64,000 bases of DNA from Patella vulgata (taxonomy: Eukaryota; Mollusca; Gastropoda; Patellidae). Shown in pieces: positions 1-10,235 of this stretch. Where the stretch lies: assembly GCF_932274485.2 (NCBI RefSeq), contig NC_065887.2, positions 7,040,001 to 7,104,000 on the forward strand, written 5' to 3'. Below the pieces are notes generated by a model that saw only the letters and a program-made list of their open reading frames with translations, was not told the DNA's origin and did no database searches. The translations under genes were made by a program, and so were the position numbers. Position 1 is the stretch's first letter. The number at the start of each line of letters is the position of its first letter.

Positions 1-257
1 GGTCTTATAGATCCTAGTAAACCTGTAGGCCTAATATATCCTAGTAAACCTGTAGGCCTAATATATCCTAGTAAACCTGTAGGCCTAATATATCCTGGTA
101 AACCTGTAGGGCTAATAGATCCTGGTAAACCTGTAGGTCTTATATATCCTAGTAAACCTGTAGGCCTAATATATCCTAGTAAAACTGTAGGCCTAATATA
201 TCCTAGTAAACCTGTAGTCCTAATATATCCTAGTAAACCTAAGCCTAATATATCCTG
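1..257. repeat. 27-bp minisatellite, about 9.5 copies, cut by window edge
   Basis: Near-identical units of about 27 bp built on CCTAGTAAACCTGTAGGCC followed by TAATATAT run from base 1. Units differ by single substitutions (CCTAGT or CCTGGT; GGCC, GGTC or GTCC), and one unit near 240 is shortened. The array starts at the window boundary, so its true length is unknown. No coding signal. Confidence 0.92.
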
Positions 258-341
258 GTAAAGAGCAAGGAATAAACATAGAAATAAACAAGAAAGTACA
301 ATAAAATACAAGGACGGGAAGACAATGATGGGACAAATGTA

Positions 342-690
342 GTGGGATTTCAACGGAATTTTAATTTGGGTATGCTTATTCAGAGAAAGCTCACCGGGGC
401 TCTTGCTTTTTTAAGTTATAATATTTCGGAATTAATCCAGAGAAAGCCCACTGGGTATCTTGGTTTTTTGTTTAAAGGTTGTATTTTGTGGGCATTAAGC
501 TCATCCCTCCTCTTGTATTCAACATTGTTATATATGAAGATACATTAGCGTGGTATGGTATTTTAATTAGGGCATTTTCAGAAAAGGGCCAGTGGGTCTC
601 TTGCTTTTATAAGGTTATATAATATATGGGTTCTAAGTTCATACCTTCTCTTGTTATCAGGCTTGTTATATAGAATATGGTTAATATAAA
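342..690. repeat. Diverged tandem repeat, about 210-bp period
   Basis: A block containing ATTTTAATT, then CAGAGAAAGC and a GGGTCTCTTGCTTTT-like stretch, recurs at about 342-425, 430-480 (partial) and 553-620. The copies are well diverged. The short open frame over 342-548 lies inside this repeat and shows no family resemblance. Bases 691-979 downstream are AT-rich with nothing recognisable. Confidence 0.5.
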
Positions 691-979
691 GTTCAGTTAA
701 GGGTCTGACTAACGTAAACTACTTAACTCTAATGAACTAACCCATTGTTTTAGACCTCCAACATTGCTTAATACATTCAAGTATTTCAATATTTCAAAAC
801 TTAAAGTGCTATTCTCACCCTGACAACTTCCACTGATTGGTTAAAGTCTTTTAGATTTTTTTAAGTGAGTTGACTGTATAATTTGACTAGTTTTATTCGT
901 GTGCTATGTGAGGCTATTTTACTTAAGTTTTCAAATTACCAATTTATAATAGCTGACTTTGTCACGTCATTTGCACAGG

Positions 980-1160
980 TATCTATCCGATGGGGCCCAC
1001 AGTGAGTCGGTGAGTATGGCTCACTAACCAGGAGGTCCCGGGTTCGATCCCGATGTTGGCCGAGGCATTTACCCGGGATTGTCCAGCGTATTGTCGGTGG
1101 TACAGGGCAGCGGGCTTGGCATGGGAAGCGTCTTGTCGTTCGAATGTGGCCATTTTGCAC
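980..1160 (+). mobile_element. SINE-A, 5' half, old
   Basis: A tRNA-like head (CAGTGAGTCGGTGAG, then a B-box-like GGTTCGATCCC near 1040) is followed by GTTGGCCGAG and diverged SINE-A body. The 3' half is missing and R5 sequence begins directly. The promoter part is kept but the rest is far from consensus. Confidence 0.7.
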
Positions 1161-1445
1161 ACAGACTACTCCATACTTCGAGAATAAATCTCTGCCTCAA
1201 ATGGCCGCCATTTCCAAAAATTAGTATACGGTTTCACATCTGTCATACGCCCAAAGACTAAATAAACTTGTTCAATTTTATTAAATGGAAGCAGAATATA
1301 AATACTTAACAGAATTCTAGAAGTATACTTAGTGTTTCCGACTAAAATCGTCAATGTGGGACTTAAGATGTCGGTCAACTAGCTTAGTGTCTGTTCTGAA
1401 GCGGAGCTAACTGTAGACAGACAGCCTAAGTTTAGTGTGGGATGG
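1161..1445 (+). repeat. R5 dispersed repeat, long copy
   Basis: R5 is recognised by the ordered motifs ACTTCGAGAATAA, AAATGGCCGCCAT, CATTAAATGGAAGCAGAAT-like, GACTAAAATCGTC and CGGAGCTAACTGTAGACA. The same order recurs near 6829, 10236, 45735 and 46845, and in reverse at 35588. No terminal inverted repeat or tRNA-like promoter is visible, so its class is unknown. Confidence 0.7.
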
Positions 1446-1823
1446 GACGACATTCCCCTCATACAACATGGCGAATTGTTATCTTCTATCGGTCTTGGTG
1501 AGATATTTTCTTTGAGAAGATGCTAATACATCTTTAAGTTTTTTTTTACACTATTTTTGAAATAAATTCTTGTAAATGAATCACTTCACTTAATGATGTT
1601 GCAGAACATTAATAGCTGACTAAACGAAACTCTTGAGTTGTTTTCCTCTGGTCGGTGGAATTTTATAAATAGACGTGTTGTCTATATCAGTTGATTCATT
1701 CATACCCACATATTCACAGGACACTTACTTCCATGGCGTATCAATATCTCGAGATGAGTAACATCTCTAGTGACACCACACCACAAACGGTACCACCTTT
1801 GCCAGGATGAACTATTTGTGTCA
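1446..1823. other. Unassigned
   Basis: Apart from a short SINE-like fragment at the left edge (CCCCTCATACAACATGGCG), nothing is recognisable. No long open frame, tandem repeat or tRNA-like box was seen. Confidence 0.5.
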
Positions 1824-2117
1824 TTAAAGATACATTATGGGAGATTAGATAAAGAGCTGACAGTTCTCACTATAATAGTTAAAAACTAGATAATGTAAAG
1901 GGAATTTGCGGAAATTTGAGTCAAATGGATACATAGTCTCGATTATCCAGTTTATGATTAAACCATAAATGAAAGTTGAGGAGCAAGTCTGATCCTAATC
2001 CTATAACTATCGCAGGCTTGAGTTGACATCTGAATCAGTTAATAATTTAGGTAACATTTCAGGCCTAAAGAATGATCTGCAATAGGCAGAGTTAACTCTT
2101 GCATGATGTATGTTTAA
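1824..2117 (-). mobile_element. MITE-T (TTAA-bounded non-autonomous DNA element)
   Basis: The copy begins TTAAAGATACATTATG and ends CATGATGTATGTTTAA, giving inverted ends of about 16 bp including TTAA. The body carries the family marks AGATAAAGAGCTGACAGTT and GCAATAGGCAGA. Reverse orientation relative to 30874-31244 and shorter than the usual 370-390 bp, so internally deleted. The TTAA ends suggest a piggyBac-like source. That is inference, since no autonomous partner is in the window. Confidence 0.75.
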
Positions 2118-2162
2118 TTAAAATAAATGATCTATGAAACCAAAGTATGGATGTTAAATTTG

Positions 2163-2612
2163 ATTATATTTAAATTTGATTATCTTTCAGAATATGCTTG
2201 ATTATCATTCGTGATATGCTTGATTATCATTCGTGATATGCTTGATTATCATTCGTGATATGCTTGATTATCATACAAAATATGCTTGATTATTGGAATA
2301 TGCTTGATTATTAGAATATGCTTGATTATCATTCAGAATACGCCTAATTATCATTCAGAATACGCTTAATTATCATTCAGAATATACGCTTAATTATCAT
2401 TCAGAATACGCTTCATTATCATTTGGAATACGCTTAATTATCATTCAGAAAACGCTTCATTATCATTTGGTATACGCTTAATTATCATTCAGAAAACGCT
2501 TCATTATCATTTGGAATACGCTTAATTATCATTCAGAATACGCTTAATTATCATTCAGAATACGCTTAATTATCATTCAGTATACGCTTCATTATCATAT
2601 GGAATATGCATG
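2163..2612. repeat. 22-bp minisatellite, about 20 copies
   Basis: Units of the type GAATACGCTTAATTATCATT plus CA are arranged head to tail. The left third uses an ATATGCTTGATTATCATTCG variant, the rest ACGCTTMATTATCATT variants. The ordered blocks of variants indicate local expansion from different founder units. Confidence 0.92.
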
Positions 2613-2777
2613 AGTGTCAACTGAGCACTAACTAGGCCATGTGTATTTGTTTATTCCAATAATTGGTTTATATACCAAGAACTACGGAAGTGGGAGAAAC
2701 TATAGTACCCATACAAACCCAAGAGGCCCACGGGTTTAGTCATGCGATCTTACAAAGCCCACCACCCCGCCTGTGAT

Positions 2778-3025
2778 TATGAATGAATGAATGAAATGGG
2801 TTTTAATGCACCTACAGGGGTAATGAAACGGGCATACACCATATTGTTTGTTATCAGGGATACTCTGCCTGGACAGCAACAGAATTCCAACCGTCGGTTT
2901 TTCGTCCCATCTGAACGACTAAGCTCTCCGTCCTGCATCACTGATAAGCTGGGACTCCAGGAGCGATCCCGTAACCTTCTGTGGTTAGTGAGCTAGCACG
3001 TTTATCACCGAGCCACCTCGGCTCC
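2778..3025 (-). mobile_element. SINE-A, internally deleted
   Basis: The tail side (GAATGAATGAATGAAATGGG) lies left and the tRNA-like head (complement of GGAGCCGAGGTGGCTC) ends at 3025. Both ends are present, but about 120 bp of the body is missing around 2860-2900 and 2950. Confidence 0.75.
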
Positions 3026-3361
3026 TTTGATTGTGGCTTACAGCTATATTAAATGAATCGTGTATTGTCCCAGATTATCAAATGAATTTAAAGAGGTCAA
3101 TAAATGTTTGTTAGCACGTGTAGCCTATAAAGGTAAGTATTAGTTAGATGTATATAGGTATGATAAGTATGTCAAGTATATGTTTTACACGTGTAAAGAT
3201 TGTATATATCAGATAAGAGTTGATTGAAAGTCTCGGATGAGAGGCGGCTAGTATTACTACCTGATATATATCTACACCATCAAACATTCTCTTTATCTTC
3301 ACTAACATTCTCCACGATCTACATATATCTAATATAACATTCGATACCACTTCTCATCCAT
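3026..3361. other. Unassigned
   Basis: AT-rich sequence with short ATATAT stretches. No repeat family, tRNA-like box or convincing coding frame was seen. Confidence 0.5.
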
Positions 3362-3513
3362 GGGCAGTAACTAGCTCAGAGCAACGAGGGGGGGGGGGGG
3401 GGCGGGGGTAGGGGAGGGTTTGTTCTCAGGGGTGCTGTAAATTGATGGACAATGTCTATCAATTGTTTTTATGGTCGACAATTTTTCCACTCCCCCCACC
3501 CTAGTTACGGTCC
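3362..3513. mobile_element. MITE-G, copy 1
   Basis: The ends are GGCAGTAACTAG on the left and CTAGTTACGGTCC on the right, an imperfect inverted pair. Inside are GAGCAACGAGG, a run of about 16 G, TTCTCAGGGGT and TTTTTATGGTCGACAATTTTT. The same order recurs at 39557-39736, where the insertion is framed by an 8-bp duplication. No clear target duplication here. Confidence 0.6.
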
Positions 3514-3732
3514 TGTCCTCATCTACATAAACCGAGTACTCGTTAACAATTTCTAACCTAAAACTGTCTGTATGCTGAAGATCGGCTACGTATGTATAAG
3601 TCAAAAGAGGAGCATGGCTCGATTAGACAAAAAAGATGAACATGGCTCGACTAGACAATAATTATATTTTCGTTTTAAGTTTTGGTGAATAAGGCCCCTG
3701 TTCGTTCCATTAGGACGTTTTTTTCCAACTCT

Positions 3733-3783
3733 TTAAAGATACGTTATAAGAGATAAGATAAAGAGCTGGCAGTGTTTACTATA
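3733..3783 (-). mobile_element. MITE-T, left piece split by Tc1
   Basis: It starts TTAAAGATACGTTATA and continues AGATAAAGAGCTGGCAG up to the Tc1 junction. The continuation (TTATAGTTAGAAACTA) lies beyond Tc1 from 5313. The uninterrupted relative at 1824-2117 shows the two pieces were once joined. Confidence 0.75.
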
Positions 3784-5310
3784 CTATTCAAAAAAAGTAG
3801 GGGATATTTGATTTTTAAGTGTTATTAAAGTCACCTAATGAAACTGACGAAGAAACAAATGACAAAATGAAATGAAGTTCACATTCATCGATTTATTCCA
3901 AATGATCGTTAGACTAAGTAAGGCACAGACTGACCATTATAAGGGTAAAATGATACCCGGGGTCAAACAGCAAAGTTACCACAGCATCACAACCAAGTCA
4001 GTAACGGGTAAATCCTCCTCTGTTTGCCAAACAAGCATTGATCCGACGTGGCATACTCCTAATGAGACGTCTAAGGTCATTTTGGTCCAGATTGTCCCAT
4101 TCCTGTTGCAACGCAGCAGCAAGTTCTTGGACATTGGCAGGACGTTGTTGACGTTGACGTAACCTCTGTCCAAGCATGTCCCAGACATGCTCGATGGGGG
4201 AGAGGTCGGGACTCAGTGCTGGCCAAGGTAATGTGGTGATGTTCTGTTGTTGGAGGTAATCTGTAACGATCCTGGCCCTGTGACATCTTGCGTTGTCATC
4301 CTGGAAGATGAAACGGCGGCCATGACGTCGTGCGAACGGCACAACATGGACTGCCAAGATGTTGTCCCGGTAGTACTGGCCTGTAACACGCCCTGCAACA
4401 ACATGTAAAGCCGTTCTTCCAGCAACAGTGATGCCTCCCCACACCATAACAGAACCACCCCCAAATCGATCATGTCTGATGACGTTAACGTCTTGGAAGC
4501 GCTCGTTTCGACGACGCCACACCCTCCTACGTCTGTCCAAAAAATCAACAGTGAACCTTGACTCGTCTGAAAACATCACATTGCTCCAGCGTCGATTATC
4601 CCAGTGTTGACGATCCCTACACCAACGACGTCTTGCCTGAATGTGATGATCTCTCAAACAAGGGATCACGCGAGGACGTCGGTCGCGAAGGTGACCCCTA
4701 TGCAGTCGATTCCGAATCGTCTGGCCACTCACTCTCACACCAGTGTCTGTTTGAAGACGAGCGCTGATCTGATTTGCTGTGATGACACGATTTCTCAAGG
4801 CCAAGGTACGGATAAATCGATCCTGGGCTTGAGTTGTCGCCCTTGGTCGACCTGAGCGTGGTCTGTCCTGTACAGATTGTGTATCACGGTATCTGGACCA
4901 TAGCCTGCTTATGACAGACTGAGAAACATTCATCGTCCGCGCCACAACCGCCTGTGTTGTGCCGATCTGTAGCATGTCAAGGGCACGTAACCTTTCATTT
5001 TGGGTAAGCCGACGCATATCAAAATTTGTTTTCTGGACACTAAAACAATTAAACTGATGTTTCCACCCTGGAATTCAATGCCACAATGACTGTAACATTC
5101 AAAGTCAGAGTCGTGCAAATCTTGGGTTGGACCCCCATGATGATCCCAAGCATCACCTGCATTCCATGCGGTAGCTATTGGTGCGTTTGGGCGTCACATG
5201 TAACTGGAAATGTTTCTTCTGTTAGGTTCTATAGTGACTTTTTTCGTAGTCATTTGCATATTTTAGTATTATGCCCCCAAAATCAAATATCCCCTACTTT
5301 TTTTGAATAG
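3784..5310 (-). mobile_element. Tc1-type DNA transposon, apparently complete
   Basis: The element is 1527 bp with 32-bp terminal inverted repeats (3784-3815 and 5279-5310) that match without a mismatch. They begin CTATTCAAAAAAAGTAGGGG and are flanked on both sides by TA, the Tc1/mariner target. One uninterrupted transposase gene fills most of it. Identical ends and an intact gene indicate a recent insertion. It sits inside an older MITE-T. Confidence 0.95.
3998..5017 (-). CDS. Tc1-family transposase (DD34E), 339 residues, intact
   Basis: The product would act in the nucleus, binding the inverted repeats and moving the element by cut-and-paste into TA sites. Residues 1-60 form a helix-turn-helix region (VVARTMNVSQSVISRLWSRY) followed by the GRPR-type linker RPRSGRPRATT. 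Residues 75-115 look like a second helix-turn-helix. The catalytic domain shows D151 in VMFSDESRF, D241 in FQDDNARCH and E276 in DLSPIEHVWD, with 34 residues between D241 and E276, the Tc1 spacing. The Gly-rich box GGGSVMVWGGI lies at 187-196. The length is normal for the family (about 340). The ATG at 5017 is chosen because the domain starts right behind it; the stop is TGA at 3998. Expression today is not shown by sequence alone. Confidence 0.95.
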   Translation of the reverse strand: MRRLTQNERLRALDMLQIGTTQAVVARTMNVSQSVISRLWSRYRDTQSVQDRPRSGRPRATTQAQDRFIRTLALRNRVITANQISARLQTDTGVRVSGQTIRNRLHRGHLRDRRPRVIPCLRDHHIQARRRWCRDRQHWDNRRWSNVMFSDESRFTVDFLDRRRRVWRRRNERFQDVNVIRHDRFGGGSVMVWGGITVAGRTALHVVAGRVTGQYYRDNILAVHVVPFARRHGRRFIFQDDNARCHRARIVTDYLQQQNITTLPWPALSPDLSPIEHVWDMLGQRLRQRQQRPANVQELAAALQQEWDNLDQNDLRRLIRSMPRRINACLANRGGFTRY

Positions 5311-5312
5311 TA

Positions 5313-5370
5313 TATTATAGTTAGAAACTAAATAATGTAAATTGAATTTGCTGAAAATTTCAGTCAAATT
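5313..5370 (-). mobile_element. MITE-T, right piece beyond Tc1
   Basis: TTATAGTTAGAAACTAAATA and GCTGAAAATTTCAGTCAAAT continue the family body interrupted at 3783. The distal end is missing. Sequence between 5370 and 5445 is unassigned. Confidence 0.65.
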
Positions 5371-5445
5371 GACTGAATCAAATCTAAGCCAAAATACAAC
5401 CATTGCTTCCCGTCGAATCAAAATTATAGCAAGAATAAATGAAAT

Positions 5446-5632
5446 AGATGTGGTTTAACGTCCTAATGTTCTGCTCCGACTGGGCTAACGAAGGCGGGCA
5501 TATGCCACACAGTGTGCTATGAGGCGGTTATTCTGCCCAACCCCCCAAAAAGCACAATGTATGGCGTACGCCCGCCTTCGTTAGCCCAGCCGGAGCAGAA
5601 CAGTAGAACGTTAAACCTATTTCATTTCTCTG
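5446..5632. mobile_element. Two SINE-A 3' ends, inverted, forming a hairpin
   Basis: The left arm (5446-5525) reads GGTTTAACGTCCTAATGTTC then GACTGGGCTAACGAAGGCGG. The right arm (5546-5625) is its near reverse complement, ending AGAACGTTAAACC. The spacer is about 20 bp. Both arms share unusual bases (GAAGGCGGGC instead of GAAGACGGGC), so one probably arose by copying the other rather than by independent insertion. Confidence 0.85.
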
Positions 5633-6436
5633 TCATGTCTGCTGGCACCTAGACAATATTACGAGAGTGAACAGGTGAGTCTGCTTTTTTTATAGATAAG
5701 ACTTTGTGAAAGGTAAAACTCTTTTACAATCATTAATCATTCGTCTGGCATTAATTATATCCCCCAGGAACAGATACACACCTTGTTTGTTCAGTATACT
5801 GATAGTTTATTCCATTCTCCGAGACAGGTAAAAGTCGGCATGCCATCAGGTTAAACTGACTTTTTACCTACCTACCTACTTGACGACTACCTTTGATCTA
5901 TTACATATAGAACAGCTACGAACTTAAACTCATAAAATCTTTTCAACTACAGATAATCATCACAAACGATGGAATTCTATATCAGTCTGATAGCAAATGG
6001 TTCTCTCTAACATTTTGACAAAAATAATACCTTTAACTTATTTCTCCTTCCTTCTCGTCCTCCACAACCTTTTCATCTTCTCTCGTCTTCGCTTAAATGC
6101 ACACATAATGGTGAAAAGAAAATTACAACCAATTTAGCTATAGACATAAAGTCAATCTGCAACATAACCAAACTGCTGCTTGATATTTGACGTATGTGAA
6201 TGTTTTGTAGATTCAATTATCTTTTCTTTGCCCATTTTCTAAAGTAGTTGCATAAATAGATATAGGTGTATAATACATTAATGTTTTATAGCGTTACTCT
6301 TTTATACACAGAGATAATAACTAGGTTTATGGGAACTGACATTAACTATAATGCTACACCGTAAAAAAACCAGATATGTGTTGTTTTTTGGGGTTGTTTT
6401 TTGGTTGTTGCTTTTTTTGCATTCTGCACACACAAA
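5633..6436. other. Unassigned
   Basis: About 800 bp of AT-rich sequence with a short ACCT run near 5868. I see no repeat family, RNA gene or credible exon. Confidence 0.5.
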
Positions 6437-6745
6437 GAACTATCTTTGGCCGAGAAAGTTCATCCCGATTTTCCGGCGTGGTTTCTCCTTGTCAGTGATG
6501 CAGGACAGAGGGCCTGACAAGGACAGCTGTCTAGTCATTCGGATGGGACGAAAAAGCGAGTTCCCGTGTACACATTGGCGTGCACATAAAAGATCCCTTG
6601 GCAGTTGGAATTTGATATAAGAGTGGGTCGTAGCACCACTGGCTGGGCAACATTTCCCTCATAGCACACTGTATGGCGTATGCCCGTCTTCATTAGCCCT
6701 GGTTAGGAGCAGAACAGTAGGACGTTAAACCCCATTTTATTTCAT
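6437..6745 (+). mobile_element. SINE-A, 5' truncated
   Basis: It starts inside the body at TTGGCCGAGAAAG, so both promoter boxes are lost. It runs through ATGCAGGACAGAGGGCC and AAAAGATCCCTTGGCAG to GGACGTTAAACCCC. The order of blocks equals the full copy at 56957-57315. No clear target duplication was found. Confidence 0.88.
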
Positions 6746-6828
6746 AGCCTTTATTTATGGAAATTGTTTTAAACTTTTTAAATGATAAACCATTGCCCCA
6801 ACAATTGTCATTAGTTTACTGTTTTGTA

Positions 6829-6983
6829 AACCTTTTCAATTTTATTAAATGAAACCAGAATATATACTTCACAACATTCTCAAAATATACTTTGTATTTT
6901 CGACTAAAATCGTCGACTTAAGACTTAAAATGCCGGTCTACTAGCTTAGTGTAGGCTATGTTGTCAAGCGTAAGTTTAGTATG
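6829..6983 (+). repeat. R5, partial
   Basis: It contains AACCTTTTCAATTTTATTAA, the motif GACTAAAATCGTCGA and a right end GTAAGTTTAGTATGG. The 5' third of the family and the CGGAGCTAACTG block are missing. Confidence 0.6.
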
Positions 6984-7000
6984 GTGGTTTTGTTGATATG

Positions 7001-7152
7001 CAATCTCGGCGTTTTTGTTGGGAAAAGAGAGAGAGAGAGAGAGGGGGGGGGGGAGAGAGAGACACACACACACACACACACACACACCCGCACCCACACC
7101 CCCCACACACACACACCCACACACACAATCTCAGCGTCTTTGTTAGGAAAAG
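7001..7152. repeat. (GA)n-(G)n-(CA)n microsatellite between 27-bp direct repeats
   Basis: A compound tract of GA, then a G run, then CA with CCCAC interruptions occupies about 7028-7125. It is framed by two near-identical 27-bp stretches (CAATCTCGGCGTTTTTGTTG and CAATCTCAGCGTCTTTGTTA, each followed by GGAAAAG). Open frames across it are low-complexity artefacts. Confidence 0.85.
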
Positions 7153-7215
7153 CTGAGAATCGAAGCCACGCCAATTGACACAATGACAGACCATGTGATT
7201 TCATCACTAAACCAC
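7150..7215 (-). mobile_element. SINE-B head fragment
   Basis: AGAATCGAAGCCACGCCAAT, TGACACAATGACAGACC and ACTAAACCACCCA match the reverse complement of the SINE-B tRNA-like head. The rest of the element is absent. Confidence 0.6.
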
Positions 7216-7291
7216 CCAATGGAATTCACTGAGGTGATTCTTTAACTAGAATGTATTCTTTTTTATATTTATGTTATGGGTATCTGTTATT

Positions 7292-7485
7292 ATGAATGAA
7301 ATAAAATTGAGTTTTATGGACTACTTCTCTGCAACATCCGGGTTAATGACGTCGGGCATACAGTTTACTATGAGGGCAATTTTGTCAGGGCAGTGTCATT
7401 TTCGCCTACTCATCTTCGAATTCCAACTGTCAAGGGTTATTTTACATGTACACTAACATTTTCAGGGAACCTCGGTGTTTGCTGA
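7292..7485 (-). mobile_element. SINE-A, 5' truncated, diverged
   Basis: The left end is the tail (ATGAATGAAATAAAATTGAG). The body shows GGTTAATGACGTCGGGCATA, CGAATTCCAACTGTCAAGGG and GGAACCTCGGTGTTT. The head-side half is missing. Confidence 0.75.
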
Positions 7486-7583
7486 CATCCATGACATGCC
7501 CAATGACAAGAAGAAAGCAACTGTAAAGTCCCAAGGAACATTCTCCAGACACCCTGTCTGTTTACGTGAAGTACCATTCTGCT

Positions 7584-7874
7584 CAATTTGATTCCAACAC
7601 AAATCCTATTTTCGTTTCGTTTTTTATAGTTAAAAATTTCGTTTACTTGTCTTTACTACACTAGGATCTGGAAGAGTTGTTATATAACCCACGTTCTGGC
7701 TGATGGAGGTCTGTTGCAGAGAGTTCTTGGCGTCATAGGATCAAAAGCCGCTCGTATGACCCCTGACCTACCCCCATCCCCATCTACAGCTTGTCAGATC
7801 TTCATGCAGTAGAGGCCATCGAAAGTATTAAAAAAACCGAAACGAAATATAGATCTGTATTTTAATCAGATTGG
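7584..7874 (-). mobile_element. MITE-M, long-TIR non-autonomous element
   Basis: The ends are inverted copies of about 45 bp: left ATCCTATTTTCGTTTCG then TTTTTTATA, right GAAACGAAATATAGATCTGT then TTTTAATCAGATTGG. The flanks share ATTCTGCT (7576-7583 and 7875-7882), 8 of 9 positions of a 9-bp duplication. The interior is non-coding. The opposite-strand motif ACTACACTAGGATCTGGAAG also occurs at 15253-15520. Confidence 0.82.
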
Positions 7875-8158
7875 ATTCTGCTGTATAATATTTTGTTCTC
7901 GCCTGTTAAATTCTGTTGTTATTGGAAGACTGGTCGAATATCAGTTAATTTTATTTTGAACAATTTATTTTGACAGTGCATAATATAAAAAGTAATATGA
8001 AAATGATGCCCACAGCAAGAAACCAATAACCAGGTTTATGGAACGTATATATATATAGAACTAACCAGATAGGTCTGTAAACATGAGTTTGTTTATCATT
8101 AACATTAAACATTGTTTACATGCCGTATATAATAAAATGTTAACTCTTTTATCAGCGG
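7875..8158. other. Unassigned
   Basis: AT-rich sequence with a short (TA)n near 8047. Nothing else seen. Confidence 0.5.
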
Positions 8159-8547
8159 TTAAACATACATTATGCAAGAGCTAAATCTGTCTATTGTAGG
8201 TCTTTTTTTAGGCCTGAAATGTTATACAAACTCTTAATTAGACATTATCCAGGCCATAATCAACTCTCGCTGACATCGGATATCTCCGATATTAAATAGA
8301 TTAGAACGGTTCAGCCATATTTTGATTTAATTCAAAAATGGGGAAGTGAGCCAAAGCTTCGAACAACCAGTACGGTGGTTGCAATTATTGAACACATCTT
8401 GTCAAACCTTCAAAGGCTGATATCTTCGCTCCCAATAGAGTAATTTGAACGAAATTTTCAATATATTCATTTTGCATTATCTATTTTCGAACTATTATAG
8501 CAAGAAAGACTAGCTCTTTATCTAAATCTTACATAATGTACCTTTAA
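8159..8547 (+). mobile_element. MITE-T, full length, diverged subfamily
   Basis: It begins TTAAACATACATTATGCAAG and ends ACATAATGTACCTTTAA. The left half (TTTTTTTAGGCCTGAAATG, GCCATAATCAACTCTCG) matches other copies. The middle, with TTCGCTCCCAATAGAGTAAT, follows the 16346 copy instead, so at least two internal subfamilies exist. Confidence 0.82.
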
Positions 8548-8570
8548 TATAGTTCTCTTTGTTTCTTTTA

Positions 8571-8900
8571 GGAAGCCGCTGTGCTTCCGTAATTACGGCG
8601 CTGACTCGGTAACCAGAAGATCTCGAGTTCGGGTTCCCGCCCGAAGTTGGTCCAGCACATTCCTTGGGATTTCCCGGCATGGTTTCACCTTGTCAGTGGT
8701 GTAAGCTGGGGGTCTGGCAAGGAAAAGTGTCTAGTAGTTCGGGTGGAACGACAAATGGAGGTCCCGTGTACACATTGGCAGATGGAATTCGAAATAAAAA
8801 TAGCTCGCAGCGCTACTGTCCAGGCAAAATTGCTTATCCCCGTCTTTTATTAGCGCGGCCGGTGCAGAAATGGTTAAACCCCATTTTATTTGTTTCTATT
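8571..8900 (+). mobile_element. SINE-A, nearly full length, old
   Basis: A degraded tRNA-like head (GGAAGCCGCTGTGCTTCC; GAGTTCGGGTTCCCGCC) precedes a recognisable body and the tail GGTTAAACCCCATTTTATTT. It has many more substitutions than its neighbour at 8909. Confidence 0.78.
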
Positions 8901-8908
8901 CTTATTTT

Positions 8909-9262
8909 TGCTCGCTAGCATGGAGGTCGGGTGTTCGATCCCTGCATTGGCCGAGAAAGTTCATCCAGATTTTCCGATGTGGTTTCCCCTAGTCAGTGAT
9001 GCAGGACGGAGGACCTGACAAAGACAACTCTCTAGTCGTGCGGATAGTAAGAAAAACCAAGGCCCCGTGGCGTGCTAGTAAAGGATCCCTTGACAGTTGG
9101 AATTCAATATAAGAGTAGGCGATAGTGCCTCCGCCCGGGCAAAATTTCCTTCATAGCACACTGTATGGCGTATGCCCGTCTTCATTAGCCCAGCATAGGA
9201 GCAGAACAGTAAAACGTTAAACCCCATTTCATTTCATTTCATTTCATTTCATTTCATTTGTT
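8909..9262 (+). mobile_element. SINE-A, young, long ATTTC tail
   Basis: It enters in the head at GCTCGCTAGCATGGAGGTCG, keeps the B box (GTGTTCGATCCC) and lacks the A-box end. The body is close to consensus and the 3' end is AAACCCC followed by about seven ATTTC units, the longest pentamer tail here. The tail supports the orientation and the retroposed origin. Confidence 0.9.
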
Positions 9263-9500
9263 TCTATTCCCTCTGAAACCCGTCATCACTGCACCGCAAT
9301 TATAATTATTAGTTAACCATATAAAATGTTTATATCTTGGATATAATCGAATTAATTCTCTTTATCAACATTATAATATGAAGTCAAGGTGGGTGGCATT
9401 TAATAACATGTCTTATATTTTACTACACCATATGTAAAGATTGTTACCAAATGTAATTTTTAAACCATTATTAATGAGATTTACATAAGGTTTGTGTAAG
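9263..9500. other. Unassigned
   Basis: AT-rich, no repeat or coding signal seen. Confidence 0.5.
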
Positions 9501-9780
9501 AACGTTTGAAGCCGGGGTCGGGTATTTCCACCGCGAACAAATACTGACTTCAAGCCGTGTTCAGGTGTTCCCACTGAGAATAAACGCTGACTTAAGCCGT
9601 GTTCAGGTGTTTCCACTGACGAAAAGCGCTGACTTCAAGCCGTGTTCAAATGTTTCCACCGCTTTAAAAACACCGACTTCAAGCCGGGTTCAGGCGTTTC
9701 CGGATTCTGGACAAACGTTGCCTTCAAGTCGGGTTCATGCGTTTCCAGTGATGACAAAACTAACTTTAAGCCATGCCACT
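9501..9780. repeat. About 43-bp minisatellite, 6-7 diverged copies
   Basis: Units centre on GACTTCAAGCCGTGTTCAGG then TGTTTCCACTGA and AACGCTGA. They are GC-richer than the surroundings. Both strands stay open for 65-72 codons because the unit has few stops. I see no reason to call a protein. Confidence 0.85.
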
Positions 9781-9867
9781 TGACTCTGGACTAGACTGTT
9801 TTCTGGAAGGGCGAAGGAGGACATTCAGTGTATAAAATGACAATGCACGTTACAAACTGCACGCAGC

Positions 9868-9905
9868 GATCCATCTACGTCATACTTCGAGAATAATGAT
9901 CACTG
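9868..9905 (+). repeat. R5, 5' fragment
   Basis: CATCTACGTCATACTTCGAG followed by AATAATGATCACTGCC matches the R5 start. The continuation appears at 10236, so about 330 bp may be inserted between. Confidence 0.5.
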
Positions 9906-10235
9906 CCCTAGTTAGCCCCCATTTAAAACCCTCACGTGATCATTTTGGGGCGGGGCTTATCGACTGGACTATAGCTTTGTGTACACAACAGAGTAAAAAT
10001 AACCCGATCAAGCACGTGTTTTATGTAAACACATGTCTTTGGGAAAATGTCAACTTCTGCCACTCCGGTAAAAGCGATATATAATATGTGCTAGTGGGTA
10101 ATATTGCAATACATTATTTGCCATTGTAAACTGCCTTTAGAGTTTTAATCTGTTTATCTTTCAAAACAAGGTTAGATACTCCTAAATTTGTTTTCGCAAA
10201 CAAAACCGCCTCTGTAAAATTATCTTTCATAGCAA
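9906..10235. other. Unassigned; possible insertion within R5
   Basis: This block separates two collinear R5 pieces. It carries a GC-rich GGGGCGGGGCTTATCG near 9949. I find no terminal repeats that would identify it. Confidence 0.4.

Noticed and set aside
2163-2612. CRISPR-like regular spacing
   Set aside because: Units are contiguous 22-mers without unique spacers; a minisatellite in an animal genome.
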